From: Azorinus chamasolen
Lineage: Eukaryota > Mollusca > Bivalvia > Cardiida > Solecurtidae
Direction of reading: 5' to 3'
DNA length: 64,000 nt
Assembly (NCBI GenBank): GCA_963576725.1
Contig: OY755246.1
Coordinates: 74,517,467 to 74,581,466, forward strand
A program made the position numbers and the translations under genes. Under the pieces are notes generated by a model, which searched no databases, was not told where the DNA came from, and was given only the letters and a program-made list of their open reading frames with translations. Positions 31,088 through 42,664 of this stretch are shown here, in pieces (position 1 is the first letter of the stretch; every line of letters begins with the position of its first letter).

Positions 31088-34000
31088 TCTACACTCTAGG
31101 TCCAGTGTTACGGTGACTGATCTAGATCTATACTCTAGGTCCTGTTTAACGATGACTGATCTAGATCTATACTCTAGGCCCTGTGTAACGGTGACTGATC
31201 TGGATCTACACTCTATGCCCAGTGTTACGGTAACTGGTCTATATCTACACTCTATGCCCAGTGTTACGGTGACTGATCTAGATCTACACTCTAAGCCCTG
31301 TGTTACGGTGACTGGTCTATATCTACACTCTAGGCCCTGTGTAACGGTGACTGATCTATATCTACACTCTATGCCCAGTGTTACGGTGACTGGTCTAGAT
31401 CTACACTCTATGCCCAGTGTTACGGTGACTGGTCTATATCTACACTCTATGCCCAGTGTTACGGTGACTGATCTATATCTACACTCTATGCCCAGTGTTA
31501 CGGTGACTGATCTAGATCTACACTCTATGCCCAGTGTTACGGTGACTGGTCTATATCTACACTCTAGGCCCTGTGTTACGGTGACTGATCTAGATCTACA
31601 CTCTATGCCCAGTGTTACGGTGACTGGTCTATATCTACACTCTAGGCCCTGTGTAATGGTGACTGATCTATATCTAAACTCTAGGCCCTGTGTTACGGTG
31701 ACTGATCTAGATCTACACTCTATGCCCAGTGTTACGGTGACTGGTCTATATCTACACTCTAGGCCCTGTGTAATGGTGACTGATCTATATCTACACTCTA
31801 TGCCCAGTGTTACGGTGACTGGTCTATATCTACACTCTAGGTCCTGTGTAATGGTGACTGATCTATATCTACACTCTATGCCCAGTGTTACGGTAACTGG
31901 TCTAGCTATATCTACACTCTAGGCCCTGTGTAACGGTGACTGATCTAGATCTACACTCTAGGCCCTGTGTTACGGTGACTGGTCTATATCTACACTCTAG
32001 GCCCTGTGTAACGGTGACTGGTCTAGATCTACACTCTAGGCCCTGTGTTACGGTGACTGGTCTGGATCTACACTCTAGGTCCTGTGTTACGGTGACTGGT
32101 CTGGATCTACACTCTAGGTCCTGTGTTACGGTGACTGGTCTGGATCTACACTCTAGGTCCTGTGTAACGGTGACTGGTCTATATCTAAACTCTAGGCCCT
32201 GTGTTACGGTGACTGGTCTGGATCTACACTCTAGGCCCTGTGTAACGGTGACTGCTCTAGATCTACACTCTAGGCCCTGTGTTACGGTGACTGGTCTATA
32301 TCTAAACTCTAGGCCCTGTGTTACGGTGACTGGTCTGGATCTACACTCTAGGCCCTGTGTTACGATGTCTGATCTGGATCTACACTCCAGGCCCTGTGTT
32401 ACGATGTCTGATCTGGATCTACACTCTAGGCCCTGTGTTACGGTGACTGGTCTATATCTAAACTCTAGGCCCTGTGTTACGGTGACTGGTCTGGATCTAC
32501 ACTCTAGGCCCTGTGTTACGATGTCTGATCTGGATCTACACTCCAGGCCCTGTGTTACGATGTCTGATCTGGATCTACACTCTAGGCCCTGTGTTACGGT
32601 GACTGGTCTGGATCTAAACTCTAGGCCCTGTGTTACGGTGACTGGTCTAGATCTACACTCTAGGCCCTGTGTTACGATGACTGATCTGGATCTACACTCT
32701 AGGTCCTGTGTAACGGTGACTGATCTAGATCTACACTCTAGGTCCTGTGTTACGGTGACTGGTCTGGATCTAAACTCTAGGCCCTGTGTTACGGTGACTG
32801 GTCTGGATCTACACTATAGACCAAGTCTAACGGTGAATAATCTAGATCTACACTGTTGATCCTATGTAACAGTGACTGGTCTAGATCTACACTGTAGGCC
32901 CTGTGTAACGGTGACTTATCTGGATCTACACTGTAGGCCCTGTGTAACAGTGACTGGTCTAGATCTACACTGTAGGTCATGTGTAACGGTGACTGATATA
33001 GATCTACACTGTAGTATCTGTGTGACGGTGACTGATCTAGATCCATACTGTAGGCCATGTGTAACGGTGACTGGTCTAGATCCTACAATGTAGGCCCTGT
33101 GTAACGGTGGTCGGTCTGGATCTACACTGTAGGCCCTATGTAACGGTGATCGGTCTGGATCTACACTGTAGGCCCTGTGTTACGGTGACTGGTCTAGATA
33201 TATACTGTAGGCCCTGTGTAACGGTTACTGGTCTAGATCTATACTGTAGACCCTATTTAACGGTGACTGGTCTAGATCTATACTGTAGACCCTATGTAAC
33301 GGTGACTGGTCTAGATCTATACTGTAGACCCTATTTAACTGTGACTGGTCTAGATCTATACTGTAGACCCTATGTAACGGTTACTGGTCTAGATCTATAC
33401 TGTAGACCCTGTGTAACGGTGACTGGTCTAGATCTATACTGTAGACCCTGTGTAACGGTTACTGGTCTAGATCTATACTGTATACCCTATGTAACGGTTA
33501 CTGGTCTTGATCTACATTGTAGACCCTGTGTTACGGTGACTGGTCTATCTCTACACTGTTGATCGGTCTGGATCTACACTGTAGACCATATGTAACGGTT
33601 ACTGGTCTAGATCTACACTGTAGACACAGTGTAACGGTGACTGGTCTAGTTCTACACTGTTAACCCTGTGTAACGGTTACTGGTCTAGATCCTATGCTGT
33701 AGACCCAGTGTAACGGTGACTGGTCTGGATCTACAATATAGACCAAGTGTAACGGGGAACGATCTAAAACTACACTGTAGACACTGTATAACGGTTCCTG
33801 ATCTGGATCTGGTCTGTAGATCCAGTGTAACGAATATTGGTCTGGATCTACACTGTAGACTGTGTTACGGTGACTGATCTAGATCTACACTGTAGGCCCT
33901 GTGTAACGATGAATGATGTATATCTACACTGTAGGCCCTGTGTAACGATGAATGATGTATATCTACACTGTAGGCCCTGTGTAACGATGAATGATCTAGA

Positions 34001-35520
34001 TCTACCCTGTAGGCCCTGTGTAACGATGAATGATGTATATCTACACTGTAGGCCCTGTGTAACGATGAATGATGTATATCTACACTGTAGGCCCTGTGTA
34101 ACGATGAATGATGTATATCTACACTGTAGGCTCTGTGTAACGATGAATGATGTATATCTACACTGTAGGCCCTGTGTAACGATGAATGATGTATATCTAC
34201 ACTGTAGGCCCTGTGTAACGATGAATGATCTAGATCTACACTGTAGGCCCTGTGTAACGATGAATGATCTAGATTTACACTGTAGACACTTTGTTACGTT
34301 GACTGGTCTAGATCTACACAGTAGATCCTGTGTAGCGGTTAAATGATCTAGATCTACACTGTAGGCCCTGTGTAACGGTGACTGATGTAGATCTACATTG
34401 TAGACCCTGTGTTACACAGGTGGCTGGTCTAGATCCAACACTGTAGACCCTGTGTAACGGTGACTGATGTAGATCTACACTGTAGACCCTGTGTAACGGT
34501 GGCTGGTCTAGATCCAACACTGTAGACACTGTGTAACGGTGACTGATGTAGATCTACATTGTAGACCCTGTGTAACGGTGGCTGGTCTAGATCCAACACT
34601 GTAGACCCTGTGTAACGGTGACTGATCTAGATCTACACTGTAGACCCTGTGTAACGGTGGCTGGTCTAGATCCAACACTGTAGGCCCTGTGTAACGGTGA
34701 CTGATCTAGATCTACACTGTAGACCCTGTGTAACGGTGGCTGGTCTAGATCCAACACTGTAGACCCTGTGTAACGGTGACTGATGTAGATCTACACTGTA
34801 GACCCTGTGTAACGGTGGCTGGTCTAGATCCAACACTGTAGGCCCTGTGTGGCGGTGAATGATCTAGATCTACACTGTAGACCCTGTGTAACGGTGTGGC
34901 AGGTCTAGATCTACACTGTATACCCAGTGTTACGGTGGCTGGTCTAGATCCAACACTGTAGGCCCTGTGTAGCGGTGTGGCAGGTCTAGATCTACACTGT
35001 AGACACTGTGTAACGGTGGCTGGTCTAGATCTACACTGTAGACCCTGTGTAACGGTGGCTGGTCTAGATCTACACTGAACACCCTGTGTAACGATGAATG
35101 ATCTAGATCTACACTGTAGACCCTGTGTAACGGTGGCTGGTCTAGATCCAACACTGTAGACCCTGTGTAACGGTGACTGATGTAGATCTACACTGTAGAC
35201 CCTGTGTAACGGTGGCTGGTCTAGATCCAACACTGTAGACACTGTGTAACGGTGACTGATCTAGATCTACACTGTAGACCCTGTGTAACGGTGGCTGGTC
35301 TAGATCCAACACTGTAGACACTGTGTAACGGTGACTGATGTAGATCTACACTGTAGACCCTGTGTAACGGTGTGGCAGGTCTAGATCTACACTGTATACC
35401 CAGTGTTACGGTGGCTGATATGGATTTACACTGTATACCCTGTGTTACGGTGACTGGTCTAGATCCTACCCTATGTAGCGGTAACTGTTCTGGATCTACA
35501 CTGTAGACGTGTTTTAACTC
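31088..35520. repeat. 39-40-bp satellite, ~113 copies, four variant domains
   Basis: Base unit GTGTTACGGTGACTGATCTA + GATCTACACTCTAGGCCCT (39 bp = 13 codons, no stop in one plus frame), giving frames of 269, 307, 151 and 169 codons with a TVTGLDLHSRPCV-type repeat. Domains: 31.09-32.82 kb CTCTAGGCCC/ATGCCCAG; 32.83-33.83 kb CTGTAGACCC; 33.84-34.30 kb GATGAATGATGTATATC; 34.31-35.5 kb a 39+40 bp two-unit repeat alternating GTGACTGATGTAGATCTAC and GTGGCTGGTCTAGATCCAAC. No start context, signal or splice site supports translation. Confidence 0.95.
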
Positions 35521-36300
35521 GTGGTACGAGTTATTTACTTTTATACTTCTTTGTTGGCAGACAGCATGAAACAATGCTTTTGTCCAAATATGGCAAAAAA
35601 CGCCCAAAAACAACAGGAATTCCACACATGTTTTTTTTGTACATGTGTACCACTGTAGTGGTGATTGGAGCGGAACATCTGCACTGTTCCACAGGTATCC
35701 GAAGCAAAGTTTTGTCCATGGGTTCATATTGATTTGTTCCTTAGAATTCAACAGAATTTAACAATTCAGAAGACTGACATTGTTCACTGTCGTTAAATGA
35801 TAAAAACCCTAGTATCGTGATACACATCTGTATGATATTCGCGAGAAACAGTACTTCAGTTCATTGTAGCTAGTATCTTAAAACACCGCCTTAGTAGTAT
35901 CCTGCACCATCAAAACGGGCCTGTGATGGATAATGCATAGTCTATATGCCCGGACGCGATGTTTCCTTTTTACACTTGTATCAAAATAGATGGCCATACT
36001 TAAACGTTTACTCCATAAATACGCATTTTTACGCATTTGTAAACAGAGTAGACCCAGATCCGACGGCTCCTGTAGGCTCAATATAAAACTTCTGTATTTC
36101 GAAATATAACATAATCATCGTTCTTCATCACATTTTTATTCTTTTATATCTTTTTTTCTATTTTTTTTTTTAAATTTATCATTCCTGCGAAAATACGAAG
36201 CGAAAAATAAATATGAATATGAATGATAAAAACAAAATGAAGAATGATAACGGGATAATTTGAATGAAAAATAAGCTTGCGTGACGTCAAACTATTTGGA
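35521..36300. other. No gene; half MITE core
   Basis: AT-rich spacer. GTAAACAGAGTAGACCCAGA, TCCGACGGCTCCTGTAGG at 36041-36077 is half of a MITE palindrome. Frames of 62-67 codons are featureless. Confidence 0.4.
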
Positions 36301-36550
36301 CTAAACCCTTTCCCTGATGAATATTCATGTAGGAAATAGTGACGTCATGAATATTAATAAGATTATGTTTTAGAATGGCATATGAACACATGACAGTTTG
36401 GCTCAGGCAAAAGCTGTAGAATCAGATCTTTATTATACCATAAGCAAACAGAGCAGACCCTGATCAGACGGCTCCAATAAGAGCCGTCTGATCTGGGTCT
36501 ACTCTGTTTGCAGATGTCTCAAAATGCGCTTACATAAGGGAACGGATTAA
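36301..36550 (+). mobile_element. TTAA-type palindromic MITE with near-perfect core
   Basis: Ends CTAAACCCTTTCCCTGATGA and AAGGGAACGGATTAA. Core at 36444-36511: arms GCAAACAGAGCAGACC..CAGACGGCTC and GAGCCGTCTG..GGTCTACTCTGTTTGC with a 3-4 nt loop and one internal mismatch block. GAATATTCATG and GACGTCATGAATATT lie in the left half, as in the 62.7 kb copy. Confidence 0.8.
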
Positions 36551-37231
36551 ATGACGCGTACGGCAAGCGTGTTTGGTGACTAGGCTAGTGGTATTAGTAG
36601 GGGACATTTTTCGAAATTTTGTTACCTGGTTTACAATGACAGGATACTTTCAGATAATGAAGAGTATGACTTAGCAATAAAAATAAGAAGGGTGGCAGCA
36701 TTGTGGTACAATTATAAAGCACTAAATTTTGAGTTTCCATGGTAACGGCTATGTCGTAGAAATAAAATAAATATCATACACAAAGATCTATCAATATCTT
36801 TTTAACTAATAAAGGGATTTTTATATAACTTTATAACTAAATGACTAATATCAAGGCAATGTTAAAAATATAAGTTTCAATTGATTCCCTTTAAGGTCAA
36901 TGTCATGGTTAGGGGTCAAAGGTCAAATTTGAGCTTTTTTCTCTGTTTCAAGACCTTTTCGTTCTAAAATTTTACATTAACATTGGTATATTTAAGTAAA
37001 ACTTGGCACAAATATTCATTGTCTATTTTGACAAACCTACTCAGATCGAACACTTGTCATGCCGATCGCGGCCTGACTTTACAGACAGCCTGTATCCAGA
37101 TGAAACACACATTTACTCGATGTCTCATCTGGATCACGAAGTAGTGTATTTACTTCGTGTCTGGATCCTCGTTGTCAGATATACTAGTGGTGTCCGGAAA
37201 ACGTGAACGAGTAAGCAGTAATTACAGCACA
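36551..37231. other. Spacer with second-family palindrome
   Basis: CCTGTATCCAGATGAAACAC..TACTCGATGTCTCATCTGGA at 37088-37136 is a copy of the second palindrome. The 67-codon plus frame at 37003-37206 runs through it and is not a gene. Otherwise nothing recognised. Confidence 0.45.
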
Positions 37232-37340
37232 TCGGGATTTTAACAGACATATTTTAGCAGACATATTTTAACAGACATATTTTAGCAGACATATTTTAAC
37301 AGACATATTTTAACAGACATATTTTAGCAGACATATTTGG
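37232..37340. repeat. 14-bp tandem repeat, ~8 copies
   Basis: Unit A(A/G)CAGACATATTTT, alternating AAC and AGC variants. Short and homogeneous. Confidence 0.9.
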
Positions 37341-37807
37341 GGGAGGATAACAGTTAGATATCTTCTGAATTCTACATTTACATCTTCAGTCTTTTATTTC
37401 CCAGAGAGAACAATAAATCAAGAATCACATTTCTCTACACTCATGATTCCCTTCAGTAAATTAAGGTTTAGCCACGCTACGCCCATGTTACATAATGTAT
37501 TTGATAACACACTTACAGATCGACGCCCATAAATCCTCTTTCATTCTTTTGACGCCTTTCATCTGACAAAGAACATCGATTACGCGTTCGTTTTATCAAG
37601 AATTCGTCTTATATCTTATTCACGGTCTTCGAGAATTTATGAATCAACAACAAAATGAATTCTCTGAATATCTCGTCTATTTTGCGAATTAAAGGTCTAG
37701 GTAATATGGCAGTGATGATATGGTCATGTGTATTGTCGACACTGGTGTACATCACAACTGTTTGACTCGGACTGGTTTACTACGCTATATATAGTATACA
37801 TAGTGCA

Positions 37808-38105
37808 TGTACAGTCCAAATTAGATCTTATGGCACACCAACATAACCTACTTAAAATGTAAACAAAACATACATGTAACGGTGGTCTTGAGAAAAATAA
37901 AAATAAAAAATAAAAAAATGCATACGCTCATCAAAACATAAGTAAAAACAAAACTACCCATTCCAAATATAAAACAATAAAAACAAAACAGATTCGAACC
38001 AAACTATTATAGCGGCCACCTGGGCATTACACAGTGTTTATACCTGTAGTGTTTGTAAACATTGATAACAAAAGGTGTGCCATAAGATCTAATTTTACCT
38101 GTACA
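37808..38105. mobile_element. ~300 bp TIR element (30-bp TIRs)
   Basis: Left TIR begins TGTACAGTCCAAATTAGATC, right ends GATCTAATTTTACCTGTACA; between them TTATGGCACACC and GGTGTGCCATAA complete ~30 bp of inverted match with 2-3 differences. The interior is A-rich and non-coding. A 51-bp tandem duplication (CATCGTAGTAACTATTCCAT) follows at 38106-38205. Superfamily unassigned. Confidence 0.75.
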
Positions 38106-38316
38106 CATCGTAGTAACTATTCCATATATAGAATACATAGTGTATATACATCGTAGTAACTATTCCATATATAGAATACATAGTGTATACATACATCGTA
38201 GTAACGATGCGAGTGTACATGTGGCGTACACGACTTCAACAAGATTTTTAGAACAATACCAGCAGTTTTCACACTCTATTCCATCATCTCAAAATGCTAC
38301 ATTGATTTAGAGTCTT

Positions 38317-38945
38317 TTAACTCACCTGGCACGAAGTGTCAAGGTGAGCTATTGTGATCGCCCTGTGTCCTTCGTCTGTCGTGCGTCGTCAACATTTTTC
38401 TTAAAATGACATCTCCTCCTAAACTACTAGCTAGATTTGTACCAAACTTGGTAGGAATATTCCTTGGGTCAACCTCTTCCAAAGTTGTTCAAAGAATTTG
38501 ATTCAATACAGAACTCTGGTTGCCATGGCAACCAATGTCCAAAAAGAAATAAAATCTTTAAAAACCTTCTTGTCAAAAACTATAAGGCCTAGGGCTTTCT
38601 CATTTGGTGTGTAGAATCATCTAGTAGACCTCTACTTAGATTGTTTAAATTGGGCCAAACCCCGGGGTCACAAGTTCACATAGGATTATATAGTAAAACC
38701 TTTAAAAATCTTCTTGTCCGAAACCGAAAAGCTTAGAACTGGGATATTTCATCTGGTGAATCTTTACTAATATTGTTCAAATTATGCTCCATTTGGTCAA
38801 AATCGGCCACGCCCTGGGGTCAGATGTTTTAAACAGGATTATATAGTTAAAACTTTAAAAAATCTTCTCGTCACAAACCGAAAGTCCTAGAGCTGTGATA
38901 TTAGGTATGAAGCATTATCTTGTGGATCTTTACCAAGATTGTTCA
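38317..38945 (+). mobile_element. AGCTCACC-family element, type B, 3' truncated
   Basis: 5' end TTTTAACTCACCTGGCACG, hairpin to AAGGTGAGCT, leader GATCGCCCTGTGTCC. It follows the 19.17 kb copy closely (GTTGCCATGGCAACCAATGT, CTAGTAGACCTCTAC, GGTCACAAG). Breaks off at 38945 beside the retroelement fragment. Confidence 0.7.
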
Positions 38946-39091
38946 TGGAAAACTATGGGCATGGAAACGGTTAAAACGTTACTTAAAGTTAATATTTTGG
39001 TCCTCAAATTGGATTTTTCTGAGGATTTTGCCATCATGTTAAACTGCATTTGAAGTTTTTTTCTGATATTTGTAGGATAAAAAAGTGAAAT

Positions 39092-39408
39092 GTTTACGTT
39101 ATTTCTATATTGCGATATATGGTGTATGTGGGCGAGATTGGGAGAGAAATTCGGGAGAGAATGAAAGAGTGATGTAAGGCATGAGAGAGAAGCCAATAAA
39201 CAGACATTTTGGAGTCGGTGGTCATAGCAGTGATGATGTGAGATTTGTAGTTTTGAAACGGATGTTCAATGCATGTAGAATTGAAAGACAGATCCATGAG
39301 ACTGATTGGATATGGAGGCCGAGAACTTACAGACCATTTGGCTGTAAAATCAAGGAGGATAATGCGCTAATACATGCATGTTGTCATTGTGCTCATGTCG
39401 ACATTTGA
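39092..39408 (+). pseudogene. Broken GIY-YIG nuclease end of a Penelope-like retroelement
   Basis: Two plus-strand frames together give the C-terminal GIY-YIG endonuclease domain typical of Penelope-like elements. 39092-39168 reads VYVIS...YVGEIGREIRERMKE (the 'Y-V-I' and 'YVG-T/I-GR' motifs). After a frame change and one in-frame stop near 39175, 39181-39408 reads INRHF..GGHSSDD (HF-x-H motif), then an E..WI..RTYRPFGCKIKEDN tail matching the family's 'E-x-WI-x-L-RT-x-P-x-G-x-N' ending. The nuclease would nick target DNA for target-primed reverse transcription. No reverse transcriptase is found upstream, so it is 5'-truncated and dead. The same domain order occurs in a few other retroelements; Penelope-like is the best call. 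Confidence 0.7.
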
Positions 39409-39540
39409 TGGCGTCATTTGATGGTGTCATGTCATTTAAAATAACAACCCAATGTCACATTGACACTGGATCAACATTATTCTCTTTGATTCTATGGTTG
39501 AATGCATGTAACAAAAATGTGACGTGTATTTTGACATGAT

Positions 39541-39576
39541 AATCTTTGAAAAAGGCCTTTAGTGGTCGAAATATTA
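39541..39576 (+). ncRNA. Degenerate hammerhead-ribozyme-like motif downstream of the GIY-YIG remnant
   Basis: TTGAAAA, stem AGGCC/GGTC around TTTAGT, then CGAAAT. The active hammerhead core is CUGANGA, stem II, GAAA; here the first box has about two substitutions. Penelope-like elements are known to carry hammerhead motifs in the sequence just outside the ORF, and this lies ~135 bp past the reading-frame end. Probably inactive. Confidence 0.4.
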
Positions 39577-40288
39577 GATCAGAGCAATTCAAGTATTTAT
39601 GCATAATATAATTAACCCATATAATGAACCCGTATTATAAAGTCTCTAAGCGCGGATCGAGCGGGGAGGGGGTGGGATGGATGGTCATGACCCAATCGAT
39701 TTTCTCTACTTGGGAAAAATATTTTTTAAAAAATGGAACATAATGCATATTTTGCTCGTCATTTCAATGAGTTCATATAACCAGACGTTGATTCAATAGA
39801 ATACAACGTTTATCAACGTTGAAACAACTTCACGTGCCCACTGGGCTTGGATTTGATGGACGCCCCCTCCTTCGGAAAAAAATCTGGATTTGGGCATTGT
39901 GTCTAAAATTAACTTTGAATTATATCACTCCCATCGACATTTTTAACCTTTTAAAGGATCTCATCTACAAACCATACGCAAGAACACAAAATGTTCTATT
40001 GTATCAACACTTATCCCATTAAAGAAGTTTGGTTCCCAATGGTATTGTTGTTTGTTTGCGTTCCCCGAGGAGAATGGGGTATGTACTGCGTGGTGCTGCG
40101 GTTTTGGGTGGAAGGCGCCTGTGAGGCCCAGCACCGCTGACTTCGGCTCTCTTGGGTTTTCTGTCAGGGTCCCATATGCATTTGGTGGAGATATTTATAA
40201 TGATAACTAAGTAAGAATTCACTTCACTTTTATGCACACTTTTTAGGGTCACTTTGTTATCTCGTATGTGAGGTCAGTTTCTTATAGG
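39577..40288. other. Unclassified; no gene recognised
   Basis: Includes a GC-richer patch at 40070-40160 with a minus-strand frame (40019-40252). No domain recognised; it may be old retroelement sequence. TTCCGAGGAGAATGGGGTATG-like context gives no further clue. Confidence 0.3.
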
Positions 40289-40562
40289 TAAGGGGGGGGG
40301 GGGGGTTAATTGTACTATGACTCACTCGGTCTTAGTACCATAACCGGGGTCATAGTACTATATAAAAACTGGACCCCGGTCGATCTACTATGGGGGTCAG
40401 TTTGTTATATGAGGGGTCCGATTTTTATATGTAAGGGGGATCATAGTGCTACGACTACCCCGGTAATAGTACTATAACCGGGGGCCATAGTACTATATAC
40501 ATATAATAAATCGACCCCCGGTCGATCTACTACGGGGTCACTTTTCCTCATTACACCGGCAC
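40289..40562 (-). repeat. GACCCC/ATAGTACTAT repeat, small island, inverted relative to 48.6 kb
   Basis: Units such as GGGGTCATAGTACTATATA and CCCCGGTCGATCTACTACGG. The terminal stretch 40510-40561, ending CTCATTACACCGGCA, is the reverse complement of the start of the large array at 48612 (TGCCGGTGTAATGAGG). Confidence 0.8.
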
Positions 40563-41388
40563 CTCCACACGACAGGTTATGTTATAAATGAGCTTTCTGC
40601 ATACCTTTCGTCCGGCATTCAGCTACTACCTGCCCTTACGACCTAGAATTAGATCTCTGATTAGTGGTCGTATTAGATGGGTTTTACTGTAAGTACAAAC
40701 TCTACAGCAAGTCAGAGTTGGAGCGGACATATGATGTACACGAATGATCGATTAATTTTCATCTTCATCTTCTGCTAATTGCCATGCAGTTTAGACTTGG
40801 CAGTAGTCGTTTTGAGTTTTGTTGTGTGTTGTAAATGCTGTGTAATATTAGATAACGTTTAAACTGCTTCTGAAAATACATGGAACGACATTTTTGTAAT
40901 GAAATTATTTAATGTTGAATGGACCGATGAGCATATAAAATCTTAGCTATTTGAAAAATGTTGCCACTTTTCTCTTGCAGTAAGCTTTAAACTATCTACT
41001 GTCGTAAACTCTCTTAATATCCTTTGTGATTAATTTTGTTGAACATTCTCCATACTATATATGTATGTTTATTAAGTAAAGTCTTTTACAAGCATTGTTT
41101 GAATGGTGCAATAAAGTAACATATCTCATGACGGACATGGTTTCAAACTATTCCACTTTGCAAACACTAATATATATAGGCACACTGTGTAGATTAAGAT
41201 GATCACGTGTATTTGAAACGCCACGTGCGATTAGAGTTTACATTGGTATACACGTATTAGCATAAAAATCAGCAGTATCCTCCTGAACAAAATAATGTAT
41301 TATCTTACTCGGCGTCTCATTTGGATCCAAACTCTGCAAATGTTTGCCAGGTCGCGTGCGGCAGGAAAAGGGTTAAGTTATTCTATTC

Positions 41389-41674
41389 GATATACACTGC
41401 AGATCATGATCTGATATGCACTGCAGATCATGATCCGATATACACTGCAGATCATGATCCGATATACACTGCAGATCATGATCCGATATACACTGCAGAT
41501 CATGATCCGATATACACTGCAGATCATGATCCGATATACACTGCAGATCATGATCTGATATACACTGCATATCGTGATCCGATATACACTGCAGATCATG
41601 ATCTGATATACACTGCATATCATGATCTGATATACACTGCAGATCATGATCTGATATACACTGCAGATCGTGAT
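41389..41674. repeat. 24-bp satellite, ~12 copies
   Basis: Unit GATATACACTGCAGATCATGATCC. It contains the 10-bp palindrome GATCATGATC and a CTGCAG site. 24 bp = 8 codons and no stop on either strand, so both strands are open (YTADHDPI on plus, SDHDLQCI on minus). Variants GATCT(GA) and ATATCGTG cluster on the right. Not a gene. Confidence 0.95.
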
Positions 41675-41904
41675 AAGAGAGATTAACTCTAACGCGGCTG
41701 TTGCATGGTCTGTGTCTACAATGTTAGCAAAGTCTAAAGGGTACAATTGTTCATGGCGAGGCTTCATTATTTTCTATGAACTAAGGCATTTGTTCACCCT
41801 AATCGCGCTGTAAAAATATGTCGGCTCAAACTCTGGTCTGGAACGATTTAAACTTGTATCTGATTCGTTAAAGCTTTTGAGAAACTATTGACGGTGTATT
41901 ACAC

Positions 41905-42335
41905 AGCTTGGATCCTGACCATATGTCCAGTTACTCGGAGTCTCATCTGTTTACATGACTATTTGCAAATGTAAATCGGGTAACGATTAGCAGCATAATG
42001 GTCAAGATAAATCTTATCTTTCATGAAAGTTTCCCTGAGCTGTCATAGATAAATACCGTAAGTGGTTCATGAGAACTTTCCCCAGCAGAACATACCAACC
42101 GGCGATACCTGTATCTCATCCAGTAAACGTGAGCTGCGCGTGAAACTGCCGCCATACTGTTTTAACCTTTCAAGTTTTCAACAATAATTAATATTTGCGT
42201 GCAAAAATATCGCCTGCTTAGACATTCAGATTAATTTTTTTCCATTTCATTAAATATATAGGATATGTGTTTCTAACAGTTTGGATCCTGATCAGATGCG
42301 GGTTACTCTGCGTCTCATCAAGATCCAAACTACTT
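41905..42335. mobile_element. Two second-family palindrome copies
   Basis: 41909-41953 (AGCTTGGATCCTGACCATAT..GTTACTCGGAGTCTCATCTG) and 42278-42333 (CAGTTTGGATCCTGATCAGA..GTTACTCTGCGTCTCATCAA, GATCCAAACT). A half copy is at 41306-41335. The second is the best example of the arm pair. Confidence 0.6.
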
Positions 42336-42664
42336 GCAAGGTCATCACGGTTTGGAAACTTTGACGTTTGATAGGGACAGTTTACTGATGTTAAAACGGG
42401 GACAAAATGTCGAACTATGTCGATGACACCGAAATTGTAACAATATCTCGACTTTATTATTTTTCTTAGAAAAACAAACAGCAATCCTGCTTTACGAACA
42501 AATTCAGCAACAATGTTAGAAACTCGCCCTGTAATTTAGAGTGGACTTGTTAAGAACATCCTAAGGGTTTTCTGATCTAGGCGAGTATAACTTGGGGTTT
42601 TGTTTTACTTGTAGTCGATATTACTCCGCGTTGTCTAAACGTCCTACCATTTTCTTAAACTGAG
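42336..42664. other. No recognised feature
   Basis: Unique-looking AT-rich sequence; the 88-codon minus frame (42218-42484) overlaps the palindrome and has no known domain. Confidence 0.4.

Noticed and set aside
31113..32859. Frames of 269 and 307 codons as a repetitive protein gene
   Set aside because: They exist only because the 39-bp unit is a multiple of three without a stop; synonymous and non-synonymous variants are mixed and no start, signal or intron is seen.
41321..41686. Both-strand open frame as overlapping genes
   Set aside because: 24-bp satellite artefact.
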